Part shown: piece after piece, positions 41,392 to 51,426 of the stretch
How the letters are laid out: each line of letters begins with the position of its first letter
Position numbering within the stretch: position 1 is the stretch's first letter
From: Sedimentibacter hydroxybenzoicus DSM 7310
Lineage (GTDB): Bacteria > Bacillota > Clostridia > Tissierellales > Sedimentibacteraceae
DNA length: 64,000 nucleotides
Direction of reading: 5' to 3'
NCBI RefSeq assembly: GCF_013403245.1
Contig: NZ_JACBNQ010000002.1
Location: forward strand, 124,001-188,000
The notes under the pieces: generated by a model
Seen by the model: the letters and a program-made list of their open reading frames with translations, nothing else
The model's database searches: none
Told to the model about the DNA's origin: nothing
Position numbers and translations under genes: made by a program

Positions 41392-43171
41392 CATACTGTA
41401 ATTTATATAACTTGTAATAAATACCACGCTCAGCTAACAGCTCCTGATGAGTGCCTTCTTCTCTTACCTCGCCTTTGTGCATCACTATTATTTTATCAGA
41501 GTTTTGAATTGTAGACAACCTGTGTGCAACAATCAATGTTGTCCTGTTTTTCATTATTTTCCTTAAAGCATCCTGTATCAGAACCTCGGTTTCCGTATCA
41601 ATGTTTGCCGTTGCTTCGTCGAGTATAAGTATGTCAGGCTTAAAAGCAAGTGTTCTCGCAAAAGAAATTAACTGTCTCTGACCTGACGAAAATGCTGTTC
41701 CGTTTTCTATTACGTGTTCGTCGTATTTATTTTTCAATCTTGATATAAAGTTATCGGCATTTACGTATTTTGACGCTTCAAATATTTCTTCGTCGGTTAT
41801 ATTTTCATTTTTTAACCTTATATTGCTTTTTATATCTCCTGAAAATAAAAATACATCCTGAAGCATCTGACCGATATTTTTTCTTAAATCTGAAATTCTG
41901 ATATCCCTTATATTAATTCCATCAATTAATATTTCACCCTTTTGTATGTCGTAATATCTGCATATTAAGCTCTGAATGGTTGTCTTCCCAGCTCCCGTCG
42001 CTCCCACAAAAGCTATACTTTCTCCGGGATTTACCTTAAACGAAACATCCTTCAATATCCATTCATCTTCTTTGTACGAGAACCATACGTTTTTAAATTC
42101 TATGCTTCCCCTGAACTCATCCATTTCCACCGGATTTTCGCTTTCCTTTATTTCCTGATCTTCGTCCAGAAGATCAAATATTCTTTCGGATGCAGCGGCA
42201 GCGGATTGGATGATATTAAGCTGCTCGGCCAGTTCCTGTATAGGCTCAAAGAATTTACTTATGTATCTTTGGAACACAACTATGGTTCCGATTGAAATTA
42301 TTCCCTCAAGAACCATTTTCCCGCCGAACCAAATCAGTATTGATGTTGCTGTTATATTCATAAGAAAGTTTGTGGGTGTATATATACTGAATGTAAAAAG
42401 CTGCTTCATATGTTCATTTCTAAGCTTTTCATTTTCATTTTTAAACTTATCTAATACCTCGTTTTCAACGGCAAATATCTGTACTATTTTCATTCCGGAC
42501 ACGTGCTCGGAAACAAAAGCATTTAAGCCGGAAATTTTACTTCTGATATTTCTGTGAATTTTCATGGAAACATTTTGAAAAATAAAAGTAAAAAGCATTA
42601 TGAAAGGTATAACCGTGAATGTGTAAAGTGACAGTCTCAGGTTATATGAAATCATTGTAATTATTATACCCACCAGCACAAAGCAGCTTTTTAAAACATT
42701 GACTATTACGCTGGTATACATTTCATTAAGAGCTTCTGTATCGTTGGTTACTCTAGTTACCAGCTTACCTATGGGGCTCTTGGTAAAGAAGCTTAGCGAC
42801 AATTTGCTCAAATTAGCGAAAACCTCCATCCTGATATTATAAATTATTTTTTGTCCCGCAAAGCTTAGTATCAATGCCTGTGCATAGTTCAGAAAAAATA
42901 TAATTATGACTGTTAATAAATATATGCCTCCGATTTTAACAACACCCTCTATATCCTGTGTTCTGTCTAAGAGCACAGGGTTTCCTTTGCTACCGTATTG
43001 AGATAAAAATGTATCGACTGCATCGCCCAATAAAACAGGCTGGTAAAGCTCTAATACAACTATTACCAAAATAATTGCTATCGCTGAAATAAAGTATAAT
43101 AGATATGGCTTAGCATATCTTAACAACCTTTTATATAAATTTTTATCGTATTTTTTTGAATTATTTTCCAT
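41366..43171 (-). CDS. ABC exporter subunit 2 (membrane plus ATPase)
   Basis: A 601-residue half-transporter with six membrane helices (about 20-310) and an ATPase domain. P-loop GATGAGKTT, signature FSSGQRQ, Walker B with catalytic Glu in LILDEATANID. I start at 43171 (MENNSKKYDKN), 5 bases after the stop of subunit 1. With subunit 1 it forms a heterodimer like BmrCD or YfiBC that exports drugs, lipids or peptides. The signature is non-canonical (SSGQ) while the Glu is intact. Confidence 0.9.
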   Translation of the reverse strand: MENNSKKYDKNLYKRLLRYAKPYLLYFISAIAIILVIVVLELYQPVLLGDAVDTFLSQYGSKGNPVLLDRTQDIEGVVKIGGIYLLTVIIIFFLNYAQALILSFAGQKIIYNIRMEVFANLSKLSLSFFTKSPIGKLVTRVTNDTEALNEMYTSVIVNVLKSCFVLVGIIITMISYNLRLSLYTFTVIPFIMLFTFIFQNVSMKIHRNIRSKISGLNAFVSEHVSGMKIVQIFAVENEVLDKFKNENEKLRNEHMKQLFTFSIYTPTNFLMNITATSILIWFGGKMVLEGIISIGTIVVFQRYISKFFEPIQELAEQLNIIQSAAAASERIFDLLDEDQEIKESENPVEMDEFRGSIEFKNVWFSYKEDEWILKDVSFKVNPGESIAFVGATGAGKTTIQSLICRYYDIQKGEILIDGINIRDIRISDLRKNIGQMLQDVFLFSGDIKSNIRLKNENITDEEIFEASKYVNADNFISRLKNKYDEHVIENGTAFSSGQRQLISFARTLAFKPDILILDEATANIDTETEVLIQDALRKIMKNRTTLIVAHRLSTIQNSDKIIVMHKGEVREEGTHQELLAERGIYYKLYKLQYEERGHTSL

Positions 43172-43175
43172 TGTC

Positions 43176-44963
43176 CTATTCCTGTTCGTTAAGCATTTTT
43201 TCCAGCAATTGTTTTTCATAAATTGAATGATAAAGACCCTTGTTTTTCAGAAGCTCCTCGTGCGTCCCTGATTCGGTTATTTTACCTTCATCCAAAACAA
43301 TAATCAGGTCGGAATCCTGAATTGTTGAAATTCTGTGGGCTATTATGATATTAGTTTTATCACTTCGCAACTCTTTTAAGTATCGAAGTATCCTTTCCTC
43401 CGTATCAGTATCTACGGCAGAAACAGAATCATCAAGTATAAGTATATCCGGTTCCTTAATCAGGGCTCTTGCTATGGATATGCGTTGCTTTTGACCTCCG
43501 GACAAGGAAACACCCTTTTCTCCTACGACGGTATTATAACCATCCTTAAATTCCGCTATATTGTCGTGAACGACTGCCTGCTCTGCTGACGCTCTTATTT
43601 TATCTATATTAGACTCTCTTAGTCCAAAATCAATGTTGTTTGCAATTGTCTCCGAAAATAAGAAGTTGTCCTGAGGAACATAGCCGATACTTTTTCTGAG
43701 TAAATTCAGAGGAATATTTAAAATGTCAGTTCCGTCTATGTAAATGGAACCTTTGTCAGGGTCAAATATCCTCAGCAGTAAATTGGTCAGGGTGGTTTTT
43801 CCGCTGCCTGTCCTGCCAATAATCCCTAATGTTTGTCCCTTTCTTACCTCAAAGCTTATATTTTGCAAGACGTAATTGTCTGTGTCCGGATATTTATAAT
43901 TTAAGCTGTCAAATTTTATATGTCCCTCTATACGGTCAACTACTGAAGTATTTTCATTATCCTTTATTTCAACAGGTTCATTCAATATATCCTCGATTCT
44001 TGACAGCGAAGCAGCACCTCGTGAAAAAATATTAATGGTTATACCGATTGCTATCATCGGCCAGACAAGCATACCTAAGTATGCAATAAAGGCAGTAAAT
44101 TCGCCTAAGCTTATTTTAGCTGTAATAGTAAGATAACCTCCGTAGCCGATTGTAACCGCCAATGCTAATCCTGAAATTAACTGCATGAAGGGATGCATAA
44201 TAGATTGCAGCTTCATTAATTTTATATTTTTTTCGTAGTTATTTCTGTTTTCCTTTTTAAATGCATCAATGAATTTATCCTCCTGAACGAAGGATTTAAT
44301 TACCTTTATGCCTGAAAGATTTTCCTGTACAAAATCTGACAAGGTTGCAAAAGCTTCCTGCCTTTTTGCAAATCTGCTAAACATTTCTTTTCCTGCAAAC
44401 CTTACGGTCACGGCAATCAGCATAAGAGGTACGACTGCAGCCAATGTAAGAAGGGGGTCAATTTCTGTTACCATGTTAAACAGTGTTATGGTTCCCAGTG
44501 CTATTACATCAAACAATGTCAAAATGCCATGGGCTAATGCCAAACGTACTGCCTCCAAATCATTTGTCATATATGCCATTACTTCGCCGGGGCTGTGCTT
44601 CTGATAATATTTCGCGGACATTTTTTCGAGATGAGCAAACATGTCATTTCTTATATCTCTTTCGATGCTTCTGCCTGTACCATAAATAAAATATCTCCAC
44701 ACCATTCTGCCTGCATACATAATGCCTGCAATAGTGAAAAGTAAAATGATTGCCGACCTTATTGCAGACAGTTCAATGCTTTGCTGCTCAATTCCATCTA
44801 TTACTTCACCAACAATAATAGGAACTCTCGTTTGGGCAATATCAACTATTAAAAGTGCAATTATGCCTAAAATATAATTAAGTGAGTATTTTTTGAAATA
44901 TCCTCTTATATACTTGCTTTTTGTAAATCCGTTGGCTTTATTATGTTTTTCTGCAAAATCCAT
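43176..44963 (-). CDS. ABC exporter subunit 1 (membrane plus ATPase)
   Basis: A 595-residue half-transporter: six membrane helices (about 30-320), P-loop GRTGSGKTT, canonical signature LSGGQKQ, and Walker B LILDDSVSAVD, where Asp replaces the catalytic Glu. The pair therefore has one full and one degenerate ATP site, as in known heterodimeric exporters. GAGGAG precedes the start at 44963. It is translated just ahead of subunit 2. Confidence 0.92.
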   Translation of the reverse strand: MDFAEKHNKANGFTKSKYIRGYFKKYSLNYILGIIALLIVDIAQTRVPIIVGEVIDGIEQQSIELSAIRSAIILLFTIAGIMYAGRMVWRYFIYGTGRSIERDIRNDMFAHLEKMSAKYYQKHSPGEVMAYMTNDLEAVRLALAHGILTLFDVIALGTITLFNMVTEIDPLLTLAAVVPLMLIAVTVRFAGKEMFSRFAKRQEAFATLSDFVQENLSGIKVIKSFVQEDKFIDAFKKENRNNYEKNIKLMKLQSIMHPFMQLISGLALAVTIGYGGYLTITAKISLGEFTAFIAYLGMLVWPMIAIGITINIFSRGAASLSRIEDILNEPVEIKDNENTSVVDRIEGHIKFDSLNYKYPDTDNYVLQNISFEVRKGQTLGIIGRTGSGKTTLTNLLLRIFDPDKGSIYIDGTDILNIPLNLLRKSIGYVPQDNFLFSETIANNIDFGLRESNIDKIRASAEQAVVHDNIAEFKDGYNTVVGEKGVSLSGGQKQRISIARALIKEPDILILDDSVSAVDTDTEERILRYLKELRSDKTNIIIAHRISTIQDSDLIIVLDEGKITESGTHEELLKNKGLYHSIYEKQLLEKMLNEQE

Positions 44964-45045
44964 TGTAGTCTCCTCAAAGTTCGTATCTATTCCATTATAC
45001 TCTTTTCTCGAAAAAATAACAGAACTTTATTTATGAATCTGACCG

Positions 45046-45175
45046 TGTCATCCTGAGCGATAGCGAAGGAGCTCATCTTTTGAAATTCCGAGATTCTCAG
45101 TCTCGTTCACAAGGATATTTAATAGGGCTAGGACTTCTTTCAGGCTGCGCCTTAGAATGATACAGTCGGCTATTT
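45046..45175 (+). repeat. Dispersed chromosomal repeat, copy 1
   Basis: The unit starts TGTCATCCTGAGCG-ATAGCGAAGGAGCTCATCTTTT (45046-45080), with further pieces such as GAGATTCTCAGTCTCGTTC downstream. Related copies are at 46964 and 60751. Such short repeats around CATCCTGAGCG are widespread in clostridial chromosomes and non-coding. Confidence 0.6.
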
Positions 45176-45259
45176 TCATAGAGATGACAAATCAGAAGTG
45201 TATTACGTAAGCGATTTGCATATTTAAAAATTTTTTTTTATATTTTTTTAAAATAACTA

Positions 45260-45288
45260 TTGACAAATTAAATTTCCCCACATATAAT
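45260..45288 (+). promoter_or_regulatory. argG promoter
   Basis: -35 TTGACA (45260-45265), 17-base spacer, -10 TATAAT (45283-45288): a consensus sigma-A promoter. Transcription would start near 45295 and run through the T-box leader. Confidence 0.88.
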
Positions 45289-45324
45289 TGAATAAAAATT
45301 ATGAATTATGTATAATTTAATGAT

Positions 45325-45530
45325 TGGAAGAGTAAATTGAATTTTAACTTCAGCGAGTCGGAACAGAGTGCGAGTCCGATAGTTGTGTTTAATTGAAAAG
45401 AGCCCATGAAGAGATTCTCAGAATTAACAGTATGAGGATACGGTTAAATACCGTTAAAATGCAGAGTAAGCAATTGCTTAGAAAAAGAGTGGTACCGCGG
45501 TGTAATCATCGGCTCTTTGCTAGGCAATTT
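45325..45530 (+). promoter_or_regulatory. T-box leader upstream of argG
   Basis: T-box sequence AGTGGTACCGCGG at 45488-45500 and, about 125 bases upstream, the stem I apical pattern AGCGAGTCGG..AGTGCGAGTCCGA. The terminator-side stem uses AAAGAG (45484-45489) and CTCTTT (45513-45518), and T-rich sequence follows at 45527-45533. T-boxes sense uncharged tRNA. The acceptor-pairing base in TGGT reads a tRNA whose discriminator base is A, which fits tRNA-Arg and argues against tRNA-Asp or tRNA-Asn. The specifier codon could not be fixed by eye. Confidence 0.85.
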
Positions 45531-45593
45531 TTTGTGGAAAAAATAAATAATTATTCATTTATAAAATTAATTTTAAATTTGGAGGCATATGAA

Positions 45594-46841
45594 ATGGAAA
45601 AAGAAAAAGTAGTATTGGCATATTCGGGTGGTTTGGATACATCAATTATAATTCCCTGGTTAAAAGAAAATTATAATGATTTAGATATCATTGCGTGCTG
45701 CGTGAATGTAGGTCAGGAAGATGATATGGAATTTGTAAAGAAAAAAGCATTATCATCGGGAGCAAGCAAGGTATATATAGAAAATGTAGTCAATGAATTC
45801 GTTGAAGAATATGTTTATAAGGGTATTAAAGCAAATGCTGTTTACGAAGGTAAATATCTTCTCGGTACTGCATTTGCAAGACCTTTAATTGCTAAAAAAT
45901 TAGTTGAAACAGCACACAAAGAAGGTGCAAAATACATCGCTCACGGCTGTACGGGAAAAGGCAACGATCAGGTTCGTCTTGAAACGGCAATAGCGGCCTT
46001 GGACCCCACTATTCAGATTATAGCTCCATGGCGTATTTGGGATATCGGTTCGAGAGAAGAAGCAATTGATTATGCACAATCAAAAAATATAGATTTAAAC
46101 GGAATTACAAAAGAAAAAATATATTCGAGGGATCAAAATATTCTTCACATAAGCCATGAAGGCGGTATGCTTGAAAATCCCGGTCTTGAACCCGATTATG
46201 ACGAAATATTGATGATGACGAATACTATTGAAAAAACTCCGGACTTAGCCGAATATATTGAAATTGAATTTAAAGAAGGAATACCTGTAAAATTAAATTC
46301 TAAAAAGCTGAATGGGGAGGAAATGCTTAAAAGCTTAAATAAAATAGGCGGAACTCACGGTATAGGTGTTATAGATCTGTTAGAAAACAGATTGGTAGGT
46401 ATGAAATCAAGAGGCATTTACGAAACGCCGGGAGGAACATTGCTTATTGAAGCTCATAAATATCTGGAAAGCTTCGTACTGGAAAAAGATACGGCACATT
46501 TTAAAGATATGATGTCTCAGAAATATGCTGAGCTGGTATATAATGCTATGTGGTTTTCAGGTCTGAAAGATGCTTTTGATGCGTTTGTAGATTCCACACA
46601 AAAGTCGGTTACCGGAAAAGTAAAATTGAAGCTGTACAAGGGTACAATCAAATTTGCCGGCATGGTATCGGAAAATGCATTGTACAATGAATCTATTTCA
46701 TCATTCAGTACGGGAGAACTATATGACCAGAAAGATGCAACAGGATTTATTCATCTTTACAGCCTGCCGTATAAGATTCAAGCGCTTAATAAATTGAACA
46801 ACGCTTCAACAACGGAAGTAACGTATAGCTTTAAGGAATAA
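45594..46841 (+). CDS. argG: Argininosuccinate synthase
   Basis: A 415-residue enzyme that joins citrulline and aspartate with ATP to argininosuccinate in arginine synthesis. The ATP loop AYSGGLDTS lies at about residues 9-17, and [10 protein letters not shown] is the conserved substrate-binding loop. ATG 45594 is 8 bases after GGAGG; an upstream open frame in the leader is not used. Length matches the family. T-box control suggests expression rises when its cognate aminoacyl-tRNA falls. argH is not adjacent. Confidence 0.96.
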   Translation: MEKEKVVLAYSGGLDTSIIIPWLKENYNDLDIIACCVNVGQEDDMEFVKKKALSSGASKVYIENVVNEFVEEYVYKGIKANAVYEGKYLLGTAFARPLIAKKLVETAHKEGAKYIAHGCTGKGNDQVRLETAIAALDPTIQIIAPWRIWDIGSREEAIDYAQSKNIDLNGITKEKIYSRDQNILHISHEGGMLENPGLEPDYDEILMMTNTIEKTPDLAEYIEIEFKEGIPVKLNSKKLNGEEMLKSLNKIGGTHGIGVIDLLENRLVGMKSRGIYETPGGTLLIEAHKYLESFVLEKDTAHFKDMMSQKYAELVYNAMWFSGLKDAFDAFVDSTQKSVTGKVKLKLYKGTIKFAGMVSENALYNESISSFSTGELYDQKDATGFIHLYSLPYKIQALNKLNNASTTEVTYSFKE

Positions 46842-46960
46842 GATAAAAATTTGTTTTACAGGCTGATAATATCCGATCCGTACTATGCATCCGGAAGATG
46901 GAAAAGAAAATCAGAAAAGCTGCTTAATAATATAATTATTGAATAAAATACTGACATAAA

Positions 46961-47030
46961 AAATGAGATCCCTTGTTACGCTCAGGATGACAACCCTGTC
47001 ATTCCGAGTGCAACGAGGAATCTCATCTTT
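46961..47030. repeat. Dispersed repeat forming a long hairpin, copy 2
   Basis: ATGAGATCCCTTGTTACGCTC and its partner GAGTGCAACGAGGAATCTCAT form a long imperfect stem with CAGGATGACA/TGTCATTCCG inside. It sits between the converging argG and aminotransferase genes and may serve both as terminator. The CTCAGGATGACA core is the reverse complement of copy 1. Confidence 0.65.
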
Positions 47031-47103
47031 TATTGTATGAAATCCATCGCTTTCACTTACAGTATAAGCGACCGACACCAAATCAGAGATTTGGGTCGTC
47101 TGC

Positions 47104-48348
47104 TTATTTTAAATTATCTAATACCTTTTTAATTTTAGCCGGTGCAACTCTGCATTTATCCTCTGCAACCGCACATACGGCAAATCTTAGACCCTTTTTC
47201 AGTGCTACTACAAACAGATTTTCTTTAATCAATTCAGCAGATGCTTCCTTTGCATTATCGCAAGGAATACTTACGAAAAATCCATCTCTGTAAGGTAATA
47301 TATCTAAGCCGCATTCCTTAGCGCCTTCAACAAATGCATTGGCGCGATTTCTAAGCATAGTTTTGTATTTGTTAACCTCTTCTTCATATACCTTTTTCTT
47401 TGCAGGATCCTTCGCAATGTTGGTCATAACCGACATTGCGCCTCTTGTTCCGTTTGACCAGTTAGCTCTGTTGGCATGCATACACGAATAATAGAATTCG
47501 TTAACTATTTCTTCTTTGGAAGAAATACCGATTGCTGCACCGGATCTCATTCCATACATCGTGTAACCCTTTGACATGCTGTATGCAATAACTACAAATA
47601 TGTTTTCAGGTAAATTGGAAAATTTAGAGAAGAATTTTCTTCTTTCAGAACCAACACCTGCATAATCGATATAAGCAACGTCAACCAATAGAATTATTTT
47701 GTTTTCCGGGTCCTTGGCATTTTCTTTTGCAATATTTAAAACTTCATCCCACTCTTCATCAGATAGGCTGTATCCTGTCGGGTTATTAGCCGGTGTATTT
47801 AATACAGTCACCAATCTCTTTTGTTTTTTTAATAAATCTTCAAACTTTTCTTTGAATGAACTTATGTTAAATTCACCTTTCTCATTGAAGAATTCAAAAT
47901 TTGTAACCTTTCTTCCGAATTCTTCGGAAATTGTTACGTAAGGTGACCAGAACCAATCACATACCAATATTGATTCCCCTTCATTTGTGTAATTCCATAT
48001 AGCATGTCTTACCGCTCCTGTTCCTCCGGGAGTCGCTACTGCTTTTATGTAAGCTTCAGGTCTGTATTCTTTAAAGCATGCAGTCTGAACTGCATCCAAG
48101 AAATCCTCTTGACCTGCAACCTGTGCATATGCCGCTATCTGTGCATTCGGCAATGACTTCAATTCGTTGAATACCGTATCAAGACATATCAGATTACCGT
48201 CATCATCAACCAATGCTCCAAGTGTTGAGTCAATAACATTGTCTTTTCCGTATGTATCAATTGCTTGTTTTGCCTTAGCCGCCAAACCAAATATTGCATC
48301 ATTTTCTTCCGGCCATTTGGCATGAGCTGCAACCATATTCAAACCCAT
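47104..48348 (-). CDS. Class I/II pyridoxal-phosphate aminotransferase
   Basis: A 414-residue aminotransferase. The cofactor Lys lies in SMSKGYTMYGMRSG (about residue 255); NTPANNPTGYSLS (about 190-202) holds the conserved Asn that contacts the cofactor; GGTGAVRHAI is the phosphate-binding loop. Overall similarity suggests an aspartate or aromatic aminotransferase; the exact amino acid cannot be told. I start at 48348 (MGLNMVAAHAKWP) with GAGGTGAT upstream; the longer frame to 48381 has none. Confidence 0.88.
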   Translation of the reverse strand: MGLNMVAAHAKWPEENDAIFGLAAKAKQAIDTYGKDNVIDSTLGALVDDDGNLICLDTVFNELKSLPNAQIAAYAQVAGQEDFLDAVQTACFKEYRPEAYIKAVATPGGTGAVRHAIWNYTNEGESILVCDWFWSPYVTISEEFGRKVTNFEFFNEKGEFNISSFKEKFEDLLKKQKRLVTVLNTPANNPTGYSLSDEEWDEVLNIAKENAKDPENKIILLVDVAYIDYAGVGSERRKFFSKFSNLPENIFVVIAYSMSKGYTMYGMRSGAAIGISSKEEIVNEFYYSCMHANRANWSNGTRGAMSVMTNIAKDPAKKKVYEEEVNKYKTMLRNRANAFVEGAKECGLDILPYRDGFFVSIPCDNAKEASAELIKENLFVVALKKGLRFAVCAVAEDKCRVAPAKIKKVLDNLK

Positions 48349-48418
48349 ATATATCACCTCGTTTTTCTTTAATTCTAACAAAATAAAAAATATAAGTCAA
48401 TATATATAAAATAAACAG

Positions 48419-48447
48419 TTGACAAGATTAGACAAGTTGGTTATTAT
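48419..48447 (+). promoter_or_regulatory. tRNA-Lys promoter
   Basis: -35 TTGACA (48419-48424), 17-base spacer, -10 TATTAT (48442-48447), placed 18 bases before the mature tRNA. Confidence 0.85.
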
Positions 48448-48465
48448 ATAAAAGTTATTATTTAT

Positions 48466-48541
48466 GATCCATTAGCTCAGCTGGCAGAGCACTTGACTTT
48501 TAATCAAGGTGTCCGGCGTTCGAATCGCCGATGGATCACCA
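48466..48541 (+). tRNA. tRNA-Lys (TTT)
   Basis: Full cloverleaf of 76 bases: acceptor GATCCAT (48466-48472) with ATGGATC (48531-48537), D arm with AGCTCAGCTGG, anticodon arm CTTGA-CTTTTAA-TCAAG (anticodon TTT), T arm CGGCG-TTCGAAT-CGCCG, discriminator A and encoded CCA. It is complete, unlike the tRNA-Ser half at 36.8 kb. A weaker hairpin followed by a T run (about 48546-48592) ends the transcript. Confidence 0.96.
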
Positions 48542-48822
48542 TTACAAACGACATTTGACGCTTCTTTTGACGTTGGATGTTGTTTTTTTTTGCAAATTAT
48601 CCTTTATTCACTCCGTTGCAAATTACTTCATTCAATAGGTATTCGCTTGTAATTCAACGCTTTCAGTGTGGTCAATCCCCTCTGAAAAAATTAATTGTTG
48701 CGTGACTATTGAGGCGAACAACAATTAATTTAGTTATACTACATTTTTCTACAAATTTTTCACTCTTTACATTGTATATTAATTGGGACAGAAATTAAGA
48801 AAATATTGGTAAAGGGGATACG

Positions 48823-50043
48823 ATGTTAAGCGAAGAAATGCAAATTGTTGCAAGAGAAGAAATTCCAAGAATGGCATCTGATAGCGAAGAGATGTACAAA
48901 ATGCATGAAATGCAGGAATTAGCGAAAAGACAAAGTGAAAAAATGGCCGCCTTGGGCCAGCTGGCAGGTGGTATTGCACATGATTTCAACAATCAATTAA
49001 TGAGCATAATAGGCAATGCTACCATGATTCAAAAGACGGATGATTTGGATAAAATAAAAGAATATGCCGAAAGAATCATCCACATATCACAGAACTCCGC
49101 TAACTTGACAAGAAAAATATTGATGTTTGCAAAAAAGGAGAGCAGTACTAACAAACCAATCAATTTAAAAAAGGTGATGGATGAAACCTACAGGATGGTA
49201 GAATCCATAATCAGCTCAGAATTTGAAGTACAATACAATTACGGAGCTGAAGACAAAATTATACTTGGAGATGAAGCACAAATTGAGAATTTATTAGTCA
49301 ATCTGATATTAAATTCCAAGGATGCGGTAGAAAATCAGTTTGGCAAAATTCAAGTAGGTACCGTTGACACGGTTGTTTTTTCTCCGATGGTGTTAAGCCA
49401 TGGAGAAATATTAAAACCGGGGAAGTACATTACAATTTATGTTGAGGATAATGGTGTCGGCATCAGTGAAGATGTGTTCATGAAAATATTTGAGCCGTAT
49501 TTCACAACTAAAGAAAAGTCAAACGGAACCGGATTAGGTCTTTCCGTTGTTTTCGGGACAGTAAAGTCTCATTCCGGTTTTTTAGACGTAAAGAGTAATG
49601 TAAATAGCGGAACAAGATTTGAAATTTTTCTTCCGGTACATTCAAAAAAGCAAATTATAAAAAGATCTAAGATTGAATTTAAGAGTAATCTGATTATGCT
49701 TGTGGATGATGATGAACATGTATTGGACGTAGAAGCAGAGCTTCTGGAGGATTTAGGCTATGAAGTAGTTAAATTCAACAAACCCTTAGATGCGTTGGAC
49801 TACTACTCGCAGAATCATAGGGCAATTGCTTTTTCGGTAATAGATTTATGTATGCCCATAATGACCGGTAAGCAGCTCTTTGAAAAAATGAGGCAGATTA
49901 ATAAAACTACAAGAGCATTTTTTATAACCGGTTACGCAAAACAGGCAGATTATGAAGAGTTGACTAAAAGAGGTTCCATAATAATTGAAAAACCATTTAC
50001 ATGTGAAGATTTATCTACACAAATAGCGAAGATATATATGTAA
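48823..50043 (+). CDS. Soluble hybrid histidine kinase with receiver domain
   Basis: A 406-residue protein without membrane helices or sensor domain. Residues about 25-90 hold the phospho-acceptor region (H-box GGIAHDFNNQL), about 130-265 the ATPase (N-box NLILNSKDAV, G1 VEDNGVGIS, G2 GTGLGLSVV), and about 285-400 a receiver domain (MLVDDDE, phospho-acceptor Asp in VIDLCMPIMTG, then FITGYA and EKPF). The first 25 residues are coiled-coil-like. It probably receives its signal from a partner protein. No response regulator gene is adjacent. Confidence 0.88.
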   Translation: MLSEEMQIVAREEIPRMASDSEEMYKMHEMQELAKRQSEKMAALGQLAGGIAHDFNNQLMSIIGNATMIQKTDDLDKIKEYAERIIHISQNSANLTRKILMFAKKESSTNKPINLKKVMDETYRMVESIISSEFEVQYNYGAEDKIILGDEAQIENLLVNLILNSKDAVENQFGKIQVGTVDTVVFSPMVLSHGEILKPGKYITIYVEDNGVGISEDVFMKIFEPYFTTKEKSNGTGLGLSVVFGTVKSHSGFLDVKSNVNSGTRFEIFLPVHSKKQIIKRSKIEFKSNLIMLVDDDEHVLDVEAELLEDLGYEVVKFNKPLDALDYYSQNHRAIAFSVIDLCMPIMTGKQLFEKMRQINKTTRAFFITGYAKQADYEELTKRGSIIIEKPFTCEDLSTQIAKIYM

Positions 50044-50053
50044 GAATGAGTTT

Positions 50054-50095
50054 AAAACTATAACAGCGAAGAGAATAGATGTTATAGTTTTTTTT
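50054..50095 (+). terminator. Terminator after the hybrid kinase gene
   Basis: AAAACTATAAC (50054-50064) and GTTATAGTTTT (50081-50091) pair perfectly and are followed by a T-run. Confidence 0.88.
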
Positions 50096-50183
50096 ATGAA
50101 TTGACCCACTATCCATTTTTCTGCAACATAACTACGTATTCAACTTTGTTAAGATAACTTAACAAAATTTAACCCACTTTCTT

Positions 50184-50211
50184 TTGACAATTATTAAATT
50201 TTTGATAGAAT
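50184..50211 (+). promoter_or_regulatory. Promoter of the PRPP synthetase gene
   Basis: -35 TTGACA (50184-50189), 16-base spacer, -10 TAGAAT (50206-50211). Confidence 0.75.
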
Positions 50212-50260
50212 GTAAAAGAAATTAACAGTCAGATACATGGCAATGATAACAGGAGGAAAA

Positions 50261-51418
50261 ATGGATATAAATGATTATGTGTACAAAGAGCCACATCCTT
50301 TCGGCGATATATCAATTATTGCTATGAAAGGCTGTGAAGAAATTGCATCAAAGATAGACTACTATTTAAAGGCTTGGAGACAAGACAATAACGGGGTCAT
50401 ATATTCAGAGGATTATCAGCAGGAAAAGACATTTTTGCTTGATGCTGTTTGTCCGAGATTCGGATCAGGCGAAGCAAAGGGTGTGATTAATGAGACAGTC
50501 AGAGGTAAGGATATATATATCATAGTAGACGTTTTTAATTACGGAGTAACCTTTAAAATGTATGGTATGGAAGTACCGATGAGTCCGGATGATCATTATC
50601 AGGACTTGAAAAGAATAATTGCTGCCATGAACGGTAAGGCAAAGCGTATAACAGTTATTATGCCGATGCTTTATGAAGGCAGACAGCACAAGAGAGCTAC
50701 CAGAGAGTCTCTTGATTGCGCATTGGCGTTGCAGGAGCTTACATCCATGGGAGTAGAAAATATAATATCATTTGATATTCATGACCCGAGGGTTCAAAAT
50801 GCCATACCATTACACGGATTTGAAGATTTTCATCCTCATTATCAGATGATAAAAGCCTTTGTAAGAGCTTTTCCGGATTCCAAAATAGATAGAAATCATA
50901 TGATGATTATTTCTCCGGATGAAGGCGGAATGTCGAGATGTATCTATTATTCGTCCGTTATGGAATTAGATCTCGGTATGTTCTATAAAAGAAGAGATTA
51001 TTCAGTAATAATTAACGGTAAAAATCCTGTTATTAACCATGAGTTTTTAGGCGATAACGTAGAAGGCAAGGACGTTATAGTAGTTGATGATATGATTGCA
51101 TCAGGCGATTCAATGATTGACGTTGCCAAAAAGCTTAAAGAAAGAAAAGCAAGAAATGTATATGTTTTTTCTGCCTTTGGTTTATTTACCGAAGGATTTG
51201 CTAAATTTGACAAGGCTTACGAAGAAGGAACTATTACAAAAATATTTACTACGAACCTGATATACAGAAGACCTGAATTAATCACTAAGCCTTGGTATAT
51301 AGAAGTAGATATGTCTAAATATATTGCAAATATCGTAGATACACTTAATTATGACAGATCGTTAAGCGAATTGCTGGATCCTGTACAAAAAATCAAAAAA
51401 CTACTAAAAAAATGCTAA
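50261..51418 (+). CDS. Ribose-phosphate pyrophosphokinase (long form)
   Basis: A 385-residue PRPP synthetase homologue, about 65 residues longer than the usual 315-320. The PRPP-binding loop VVDDMIASGDSMIDVAKKL is at about 277-295, the metal segment FDIHDPRV near 180, and MPMLYEGRQHKRATRE near 137-152 corresponds to the flexible catalytic loop. The enzyme makes PRPP from ribose 5-phosphate and ATP for nucleotides, His and Trp. I start at ATG 50261 after GGAGG. A standard prs gene may exist elsewhere, so this could be a paralogue. Confidence 0.88.
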   Translation: MDINDYVYKEPHPFGDISIIAMKGCEEIASKIDYYLKAWRQDNNGVIYSEDYQQEKTFLLDAVCPRFGSGEAKGVINETVRGKDIYIIVDVFNYGVTFKMYGMEVPMSPDDHYQDLKRIIAAMNGKAKRITVIMPMLYEGRQHKRATRESLDCALALQELTSMGVENIISFDIHDPRVQNAIPLHGFEDFHPHYQMIKAFVRAFPDSKIDRNHMMIISPDEGGMSRCIYYSSVMELDLGMFYKRRDYSVIINGKNPVINHEFLGDNVEGKDVIVVDDMIASGDSMIDVAKKLKERKARNVYVFSAFGLFTEGFAKFDKAYEEGTITKIFTTNLIYRRPELITKPWYIEVDMSKYIANIVDTLNYDRSLSELLDPVQKIKKLLKKC

Positions 51419-51426
51419 TAAAAACA

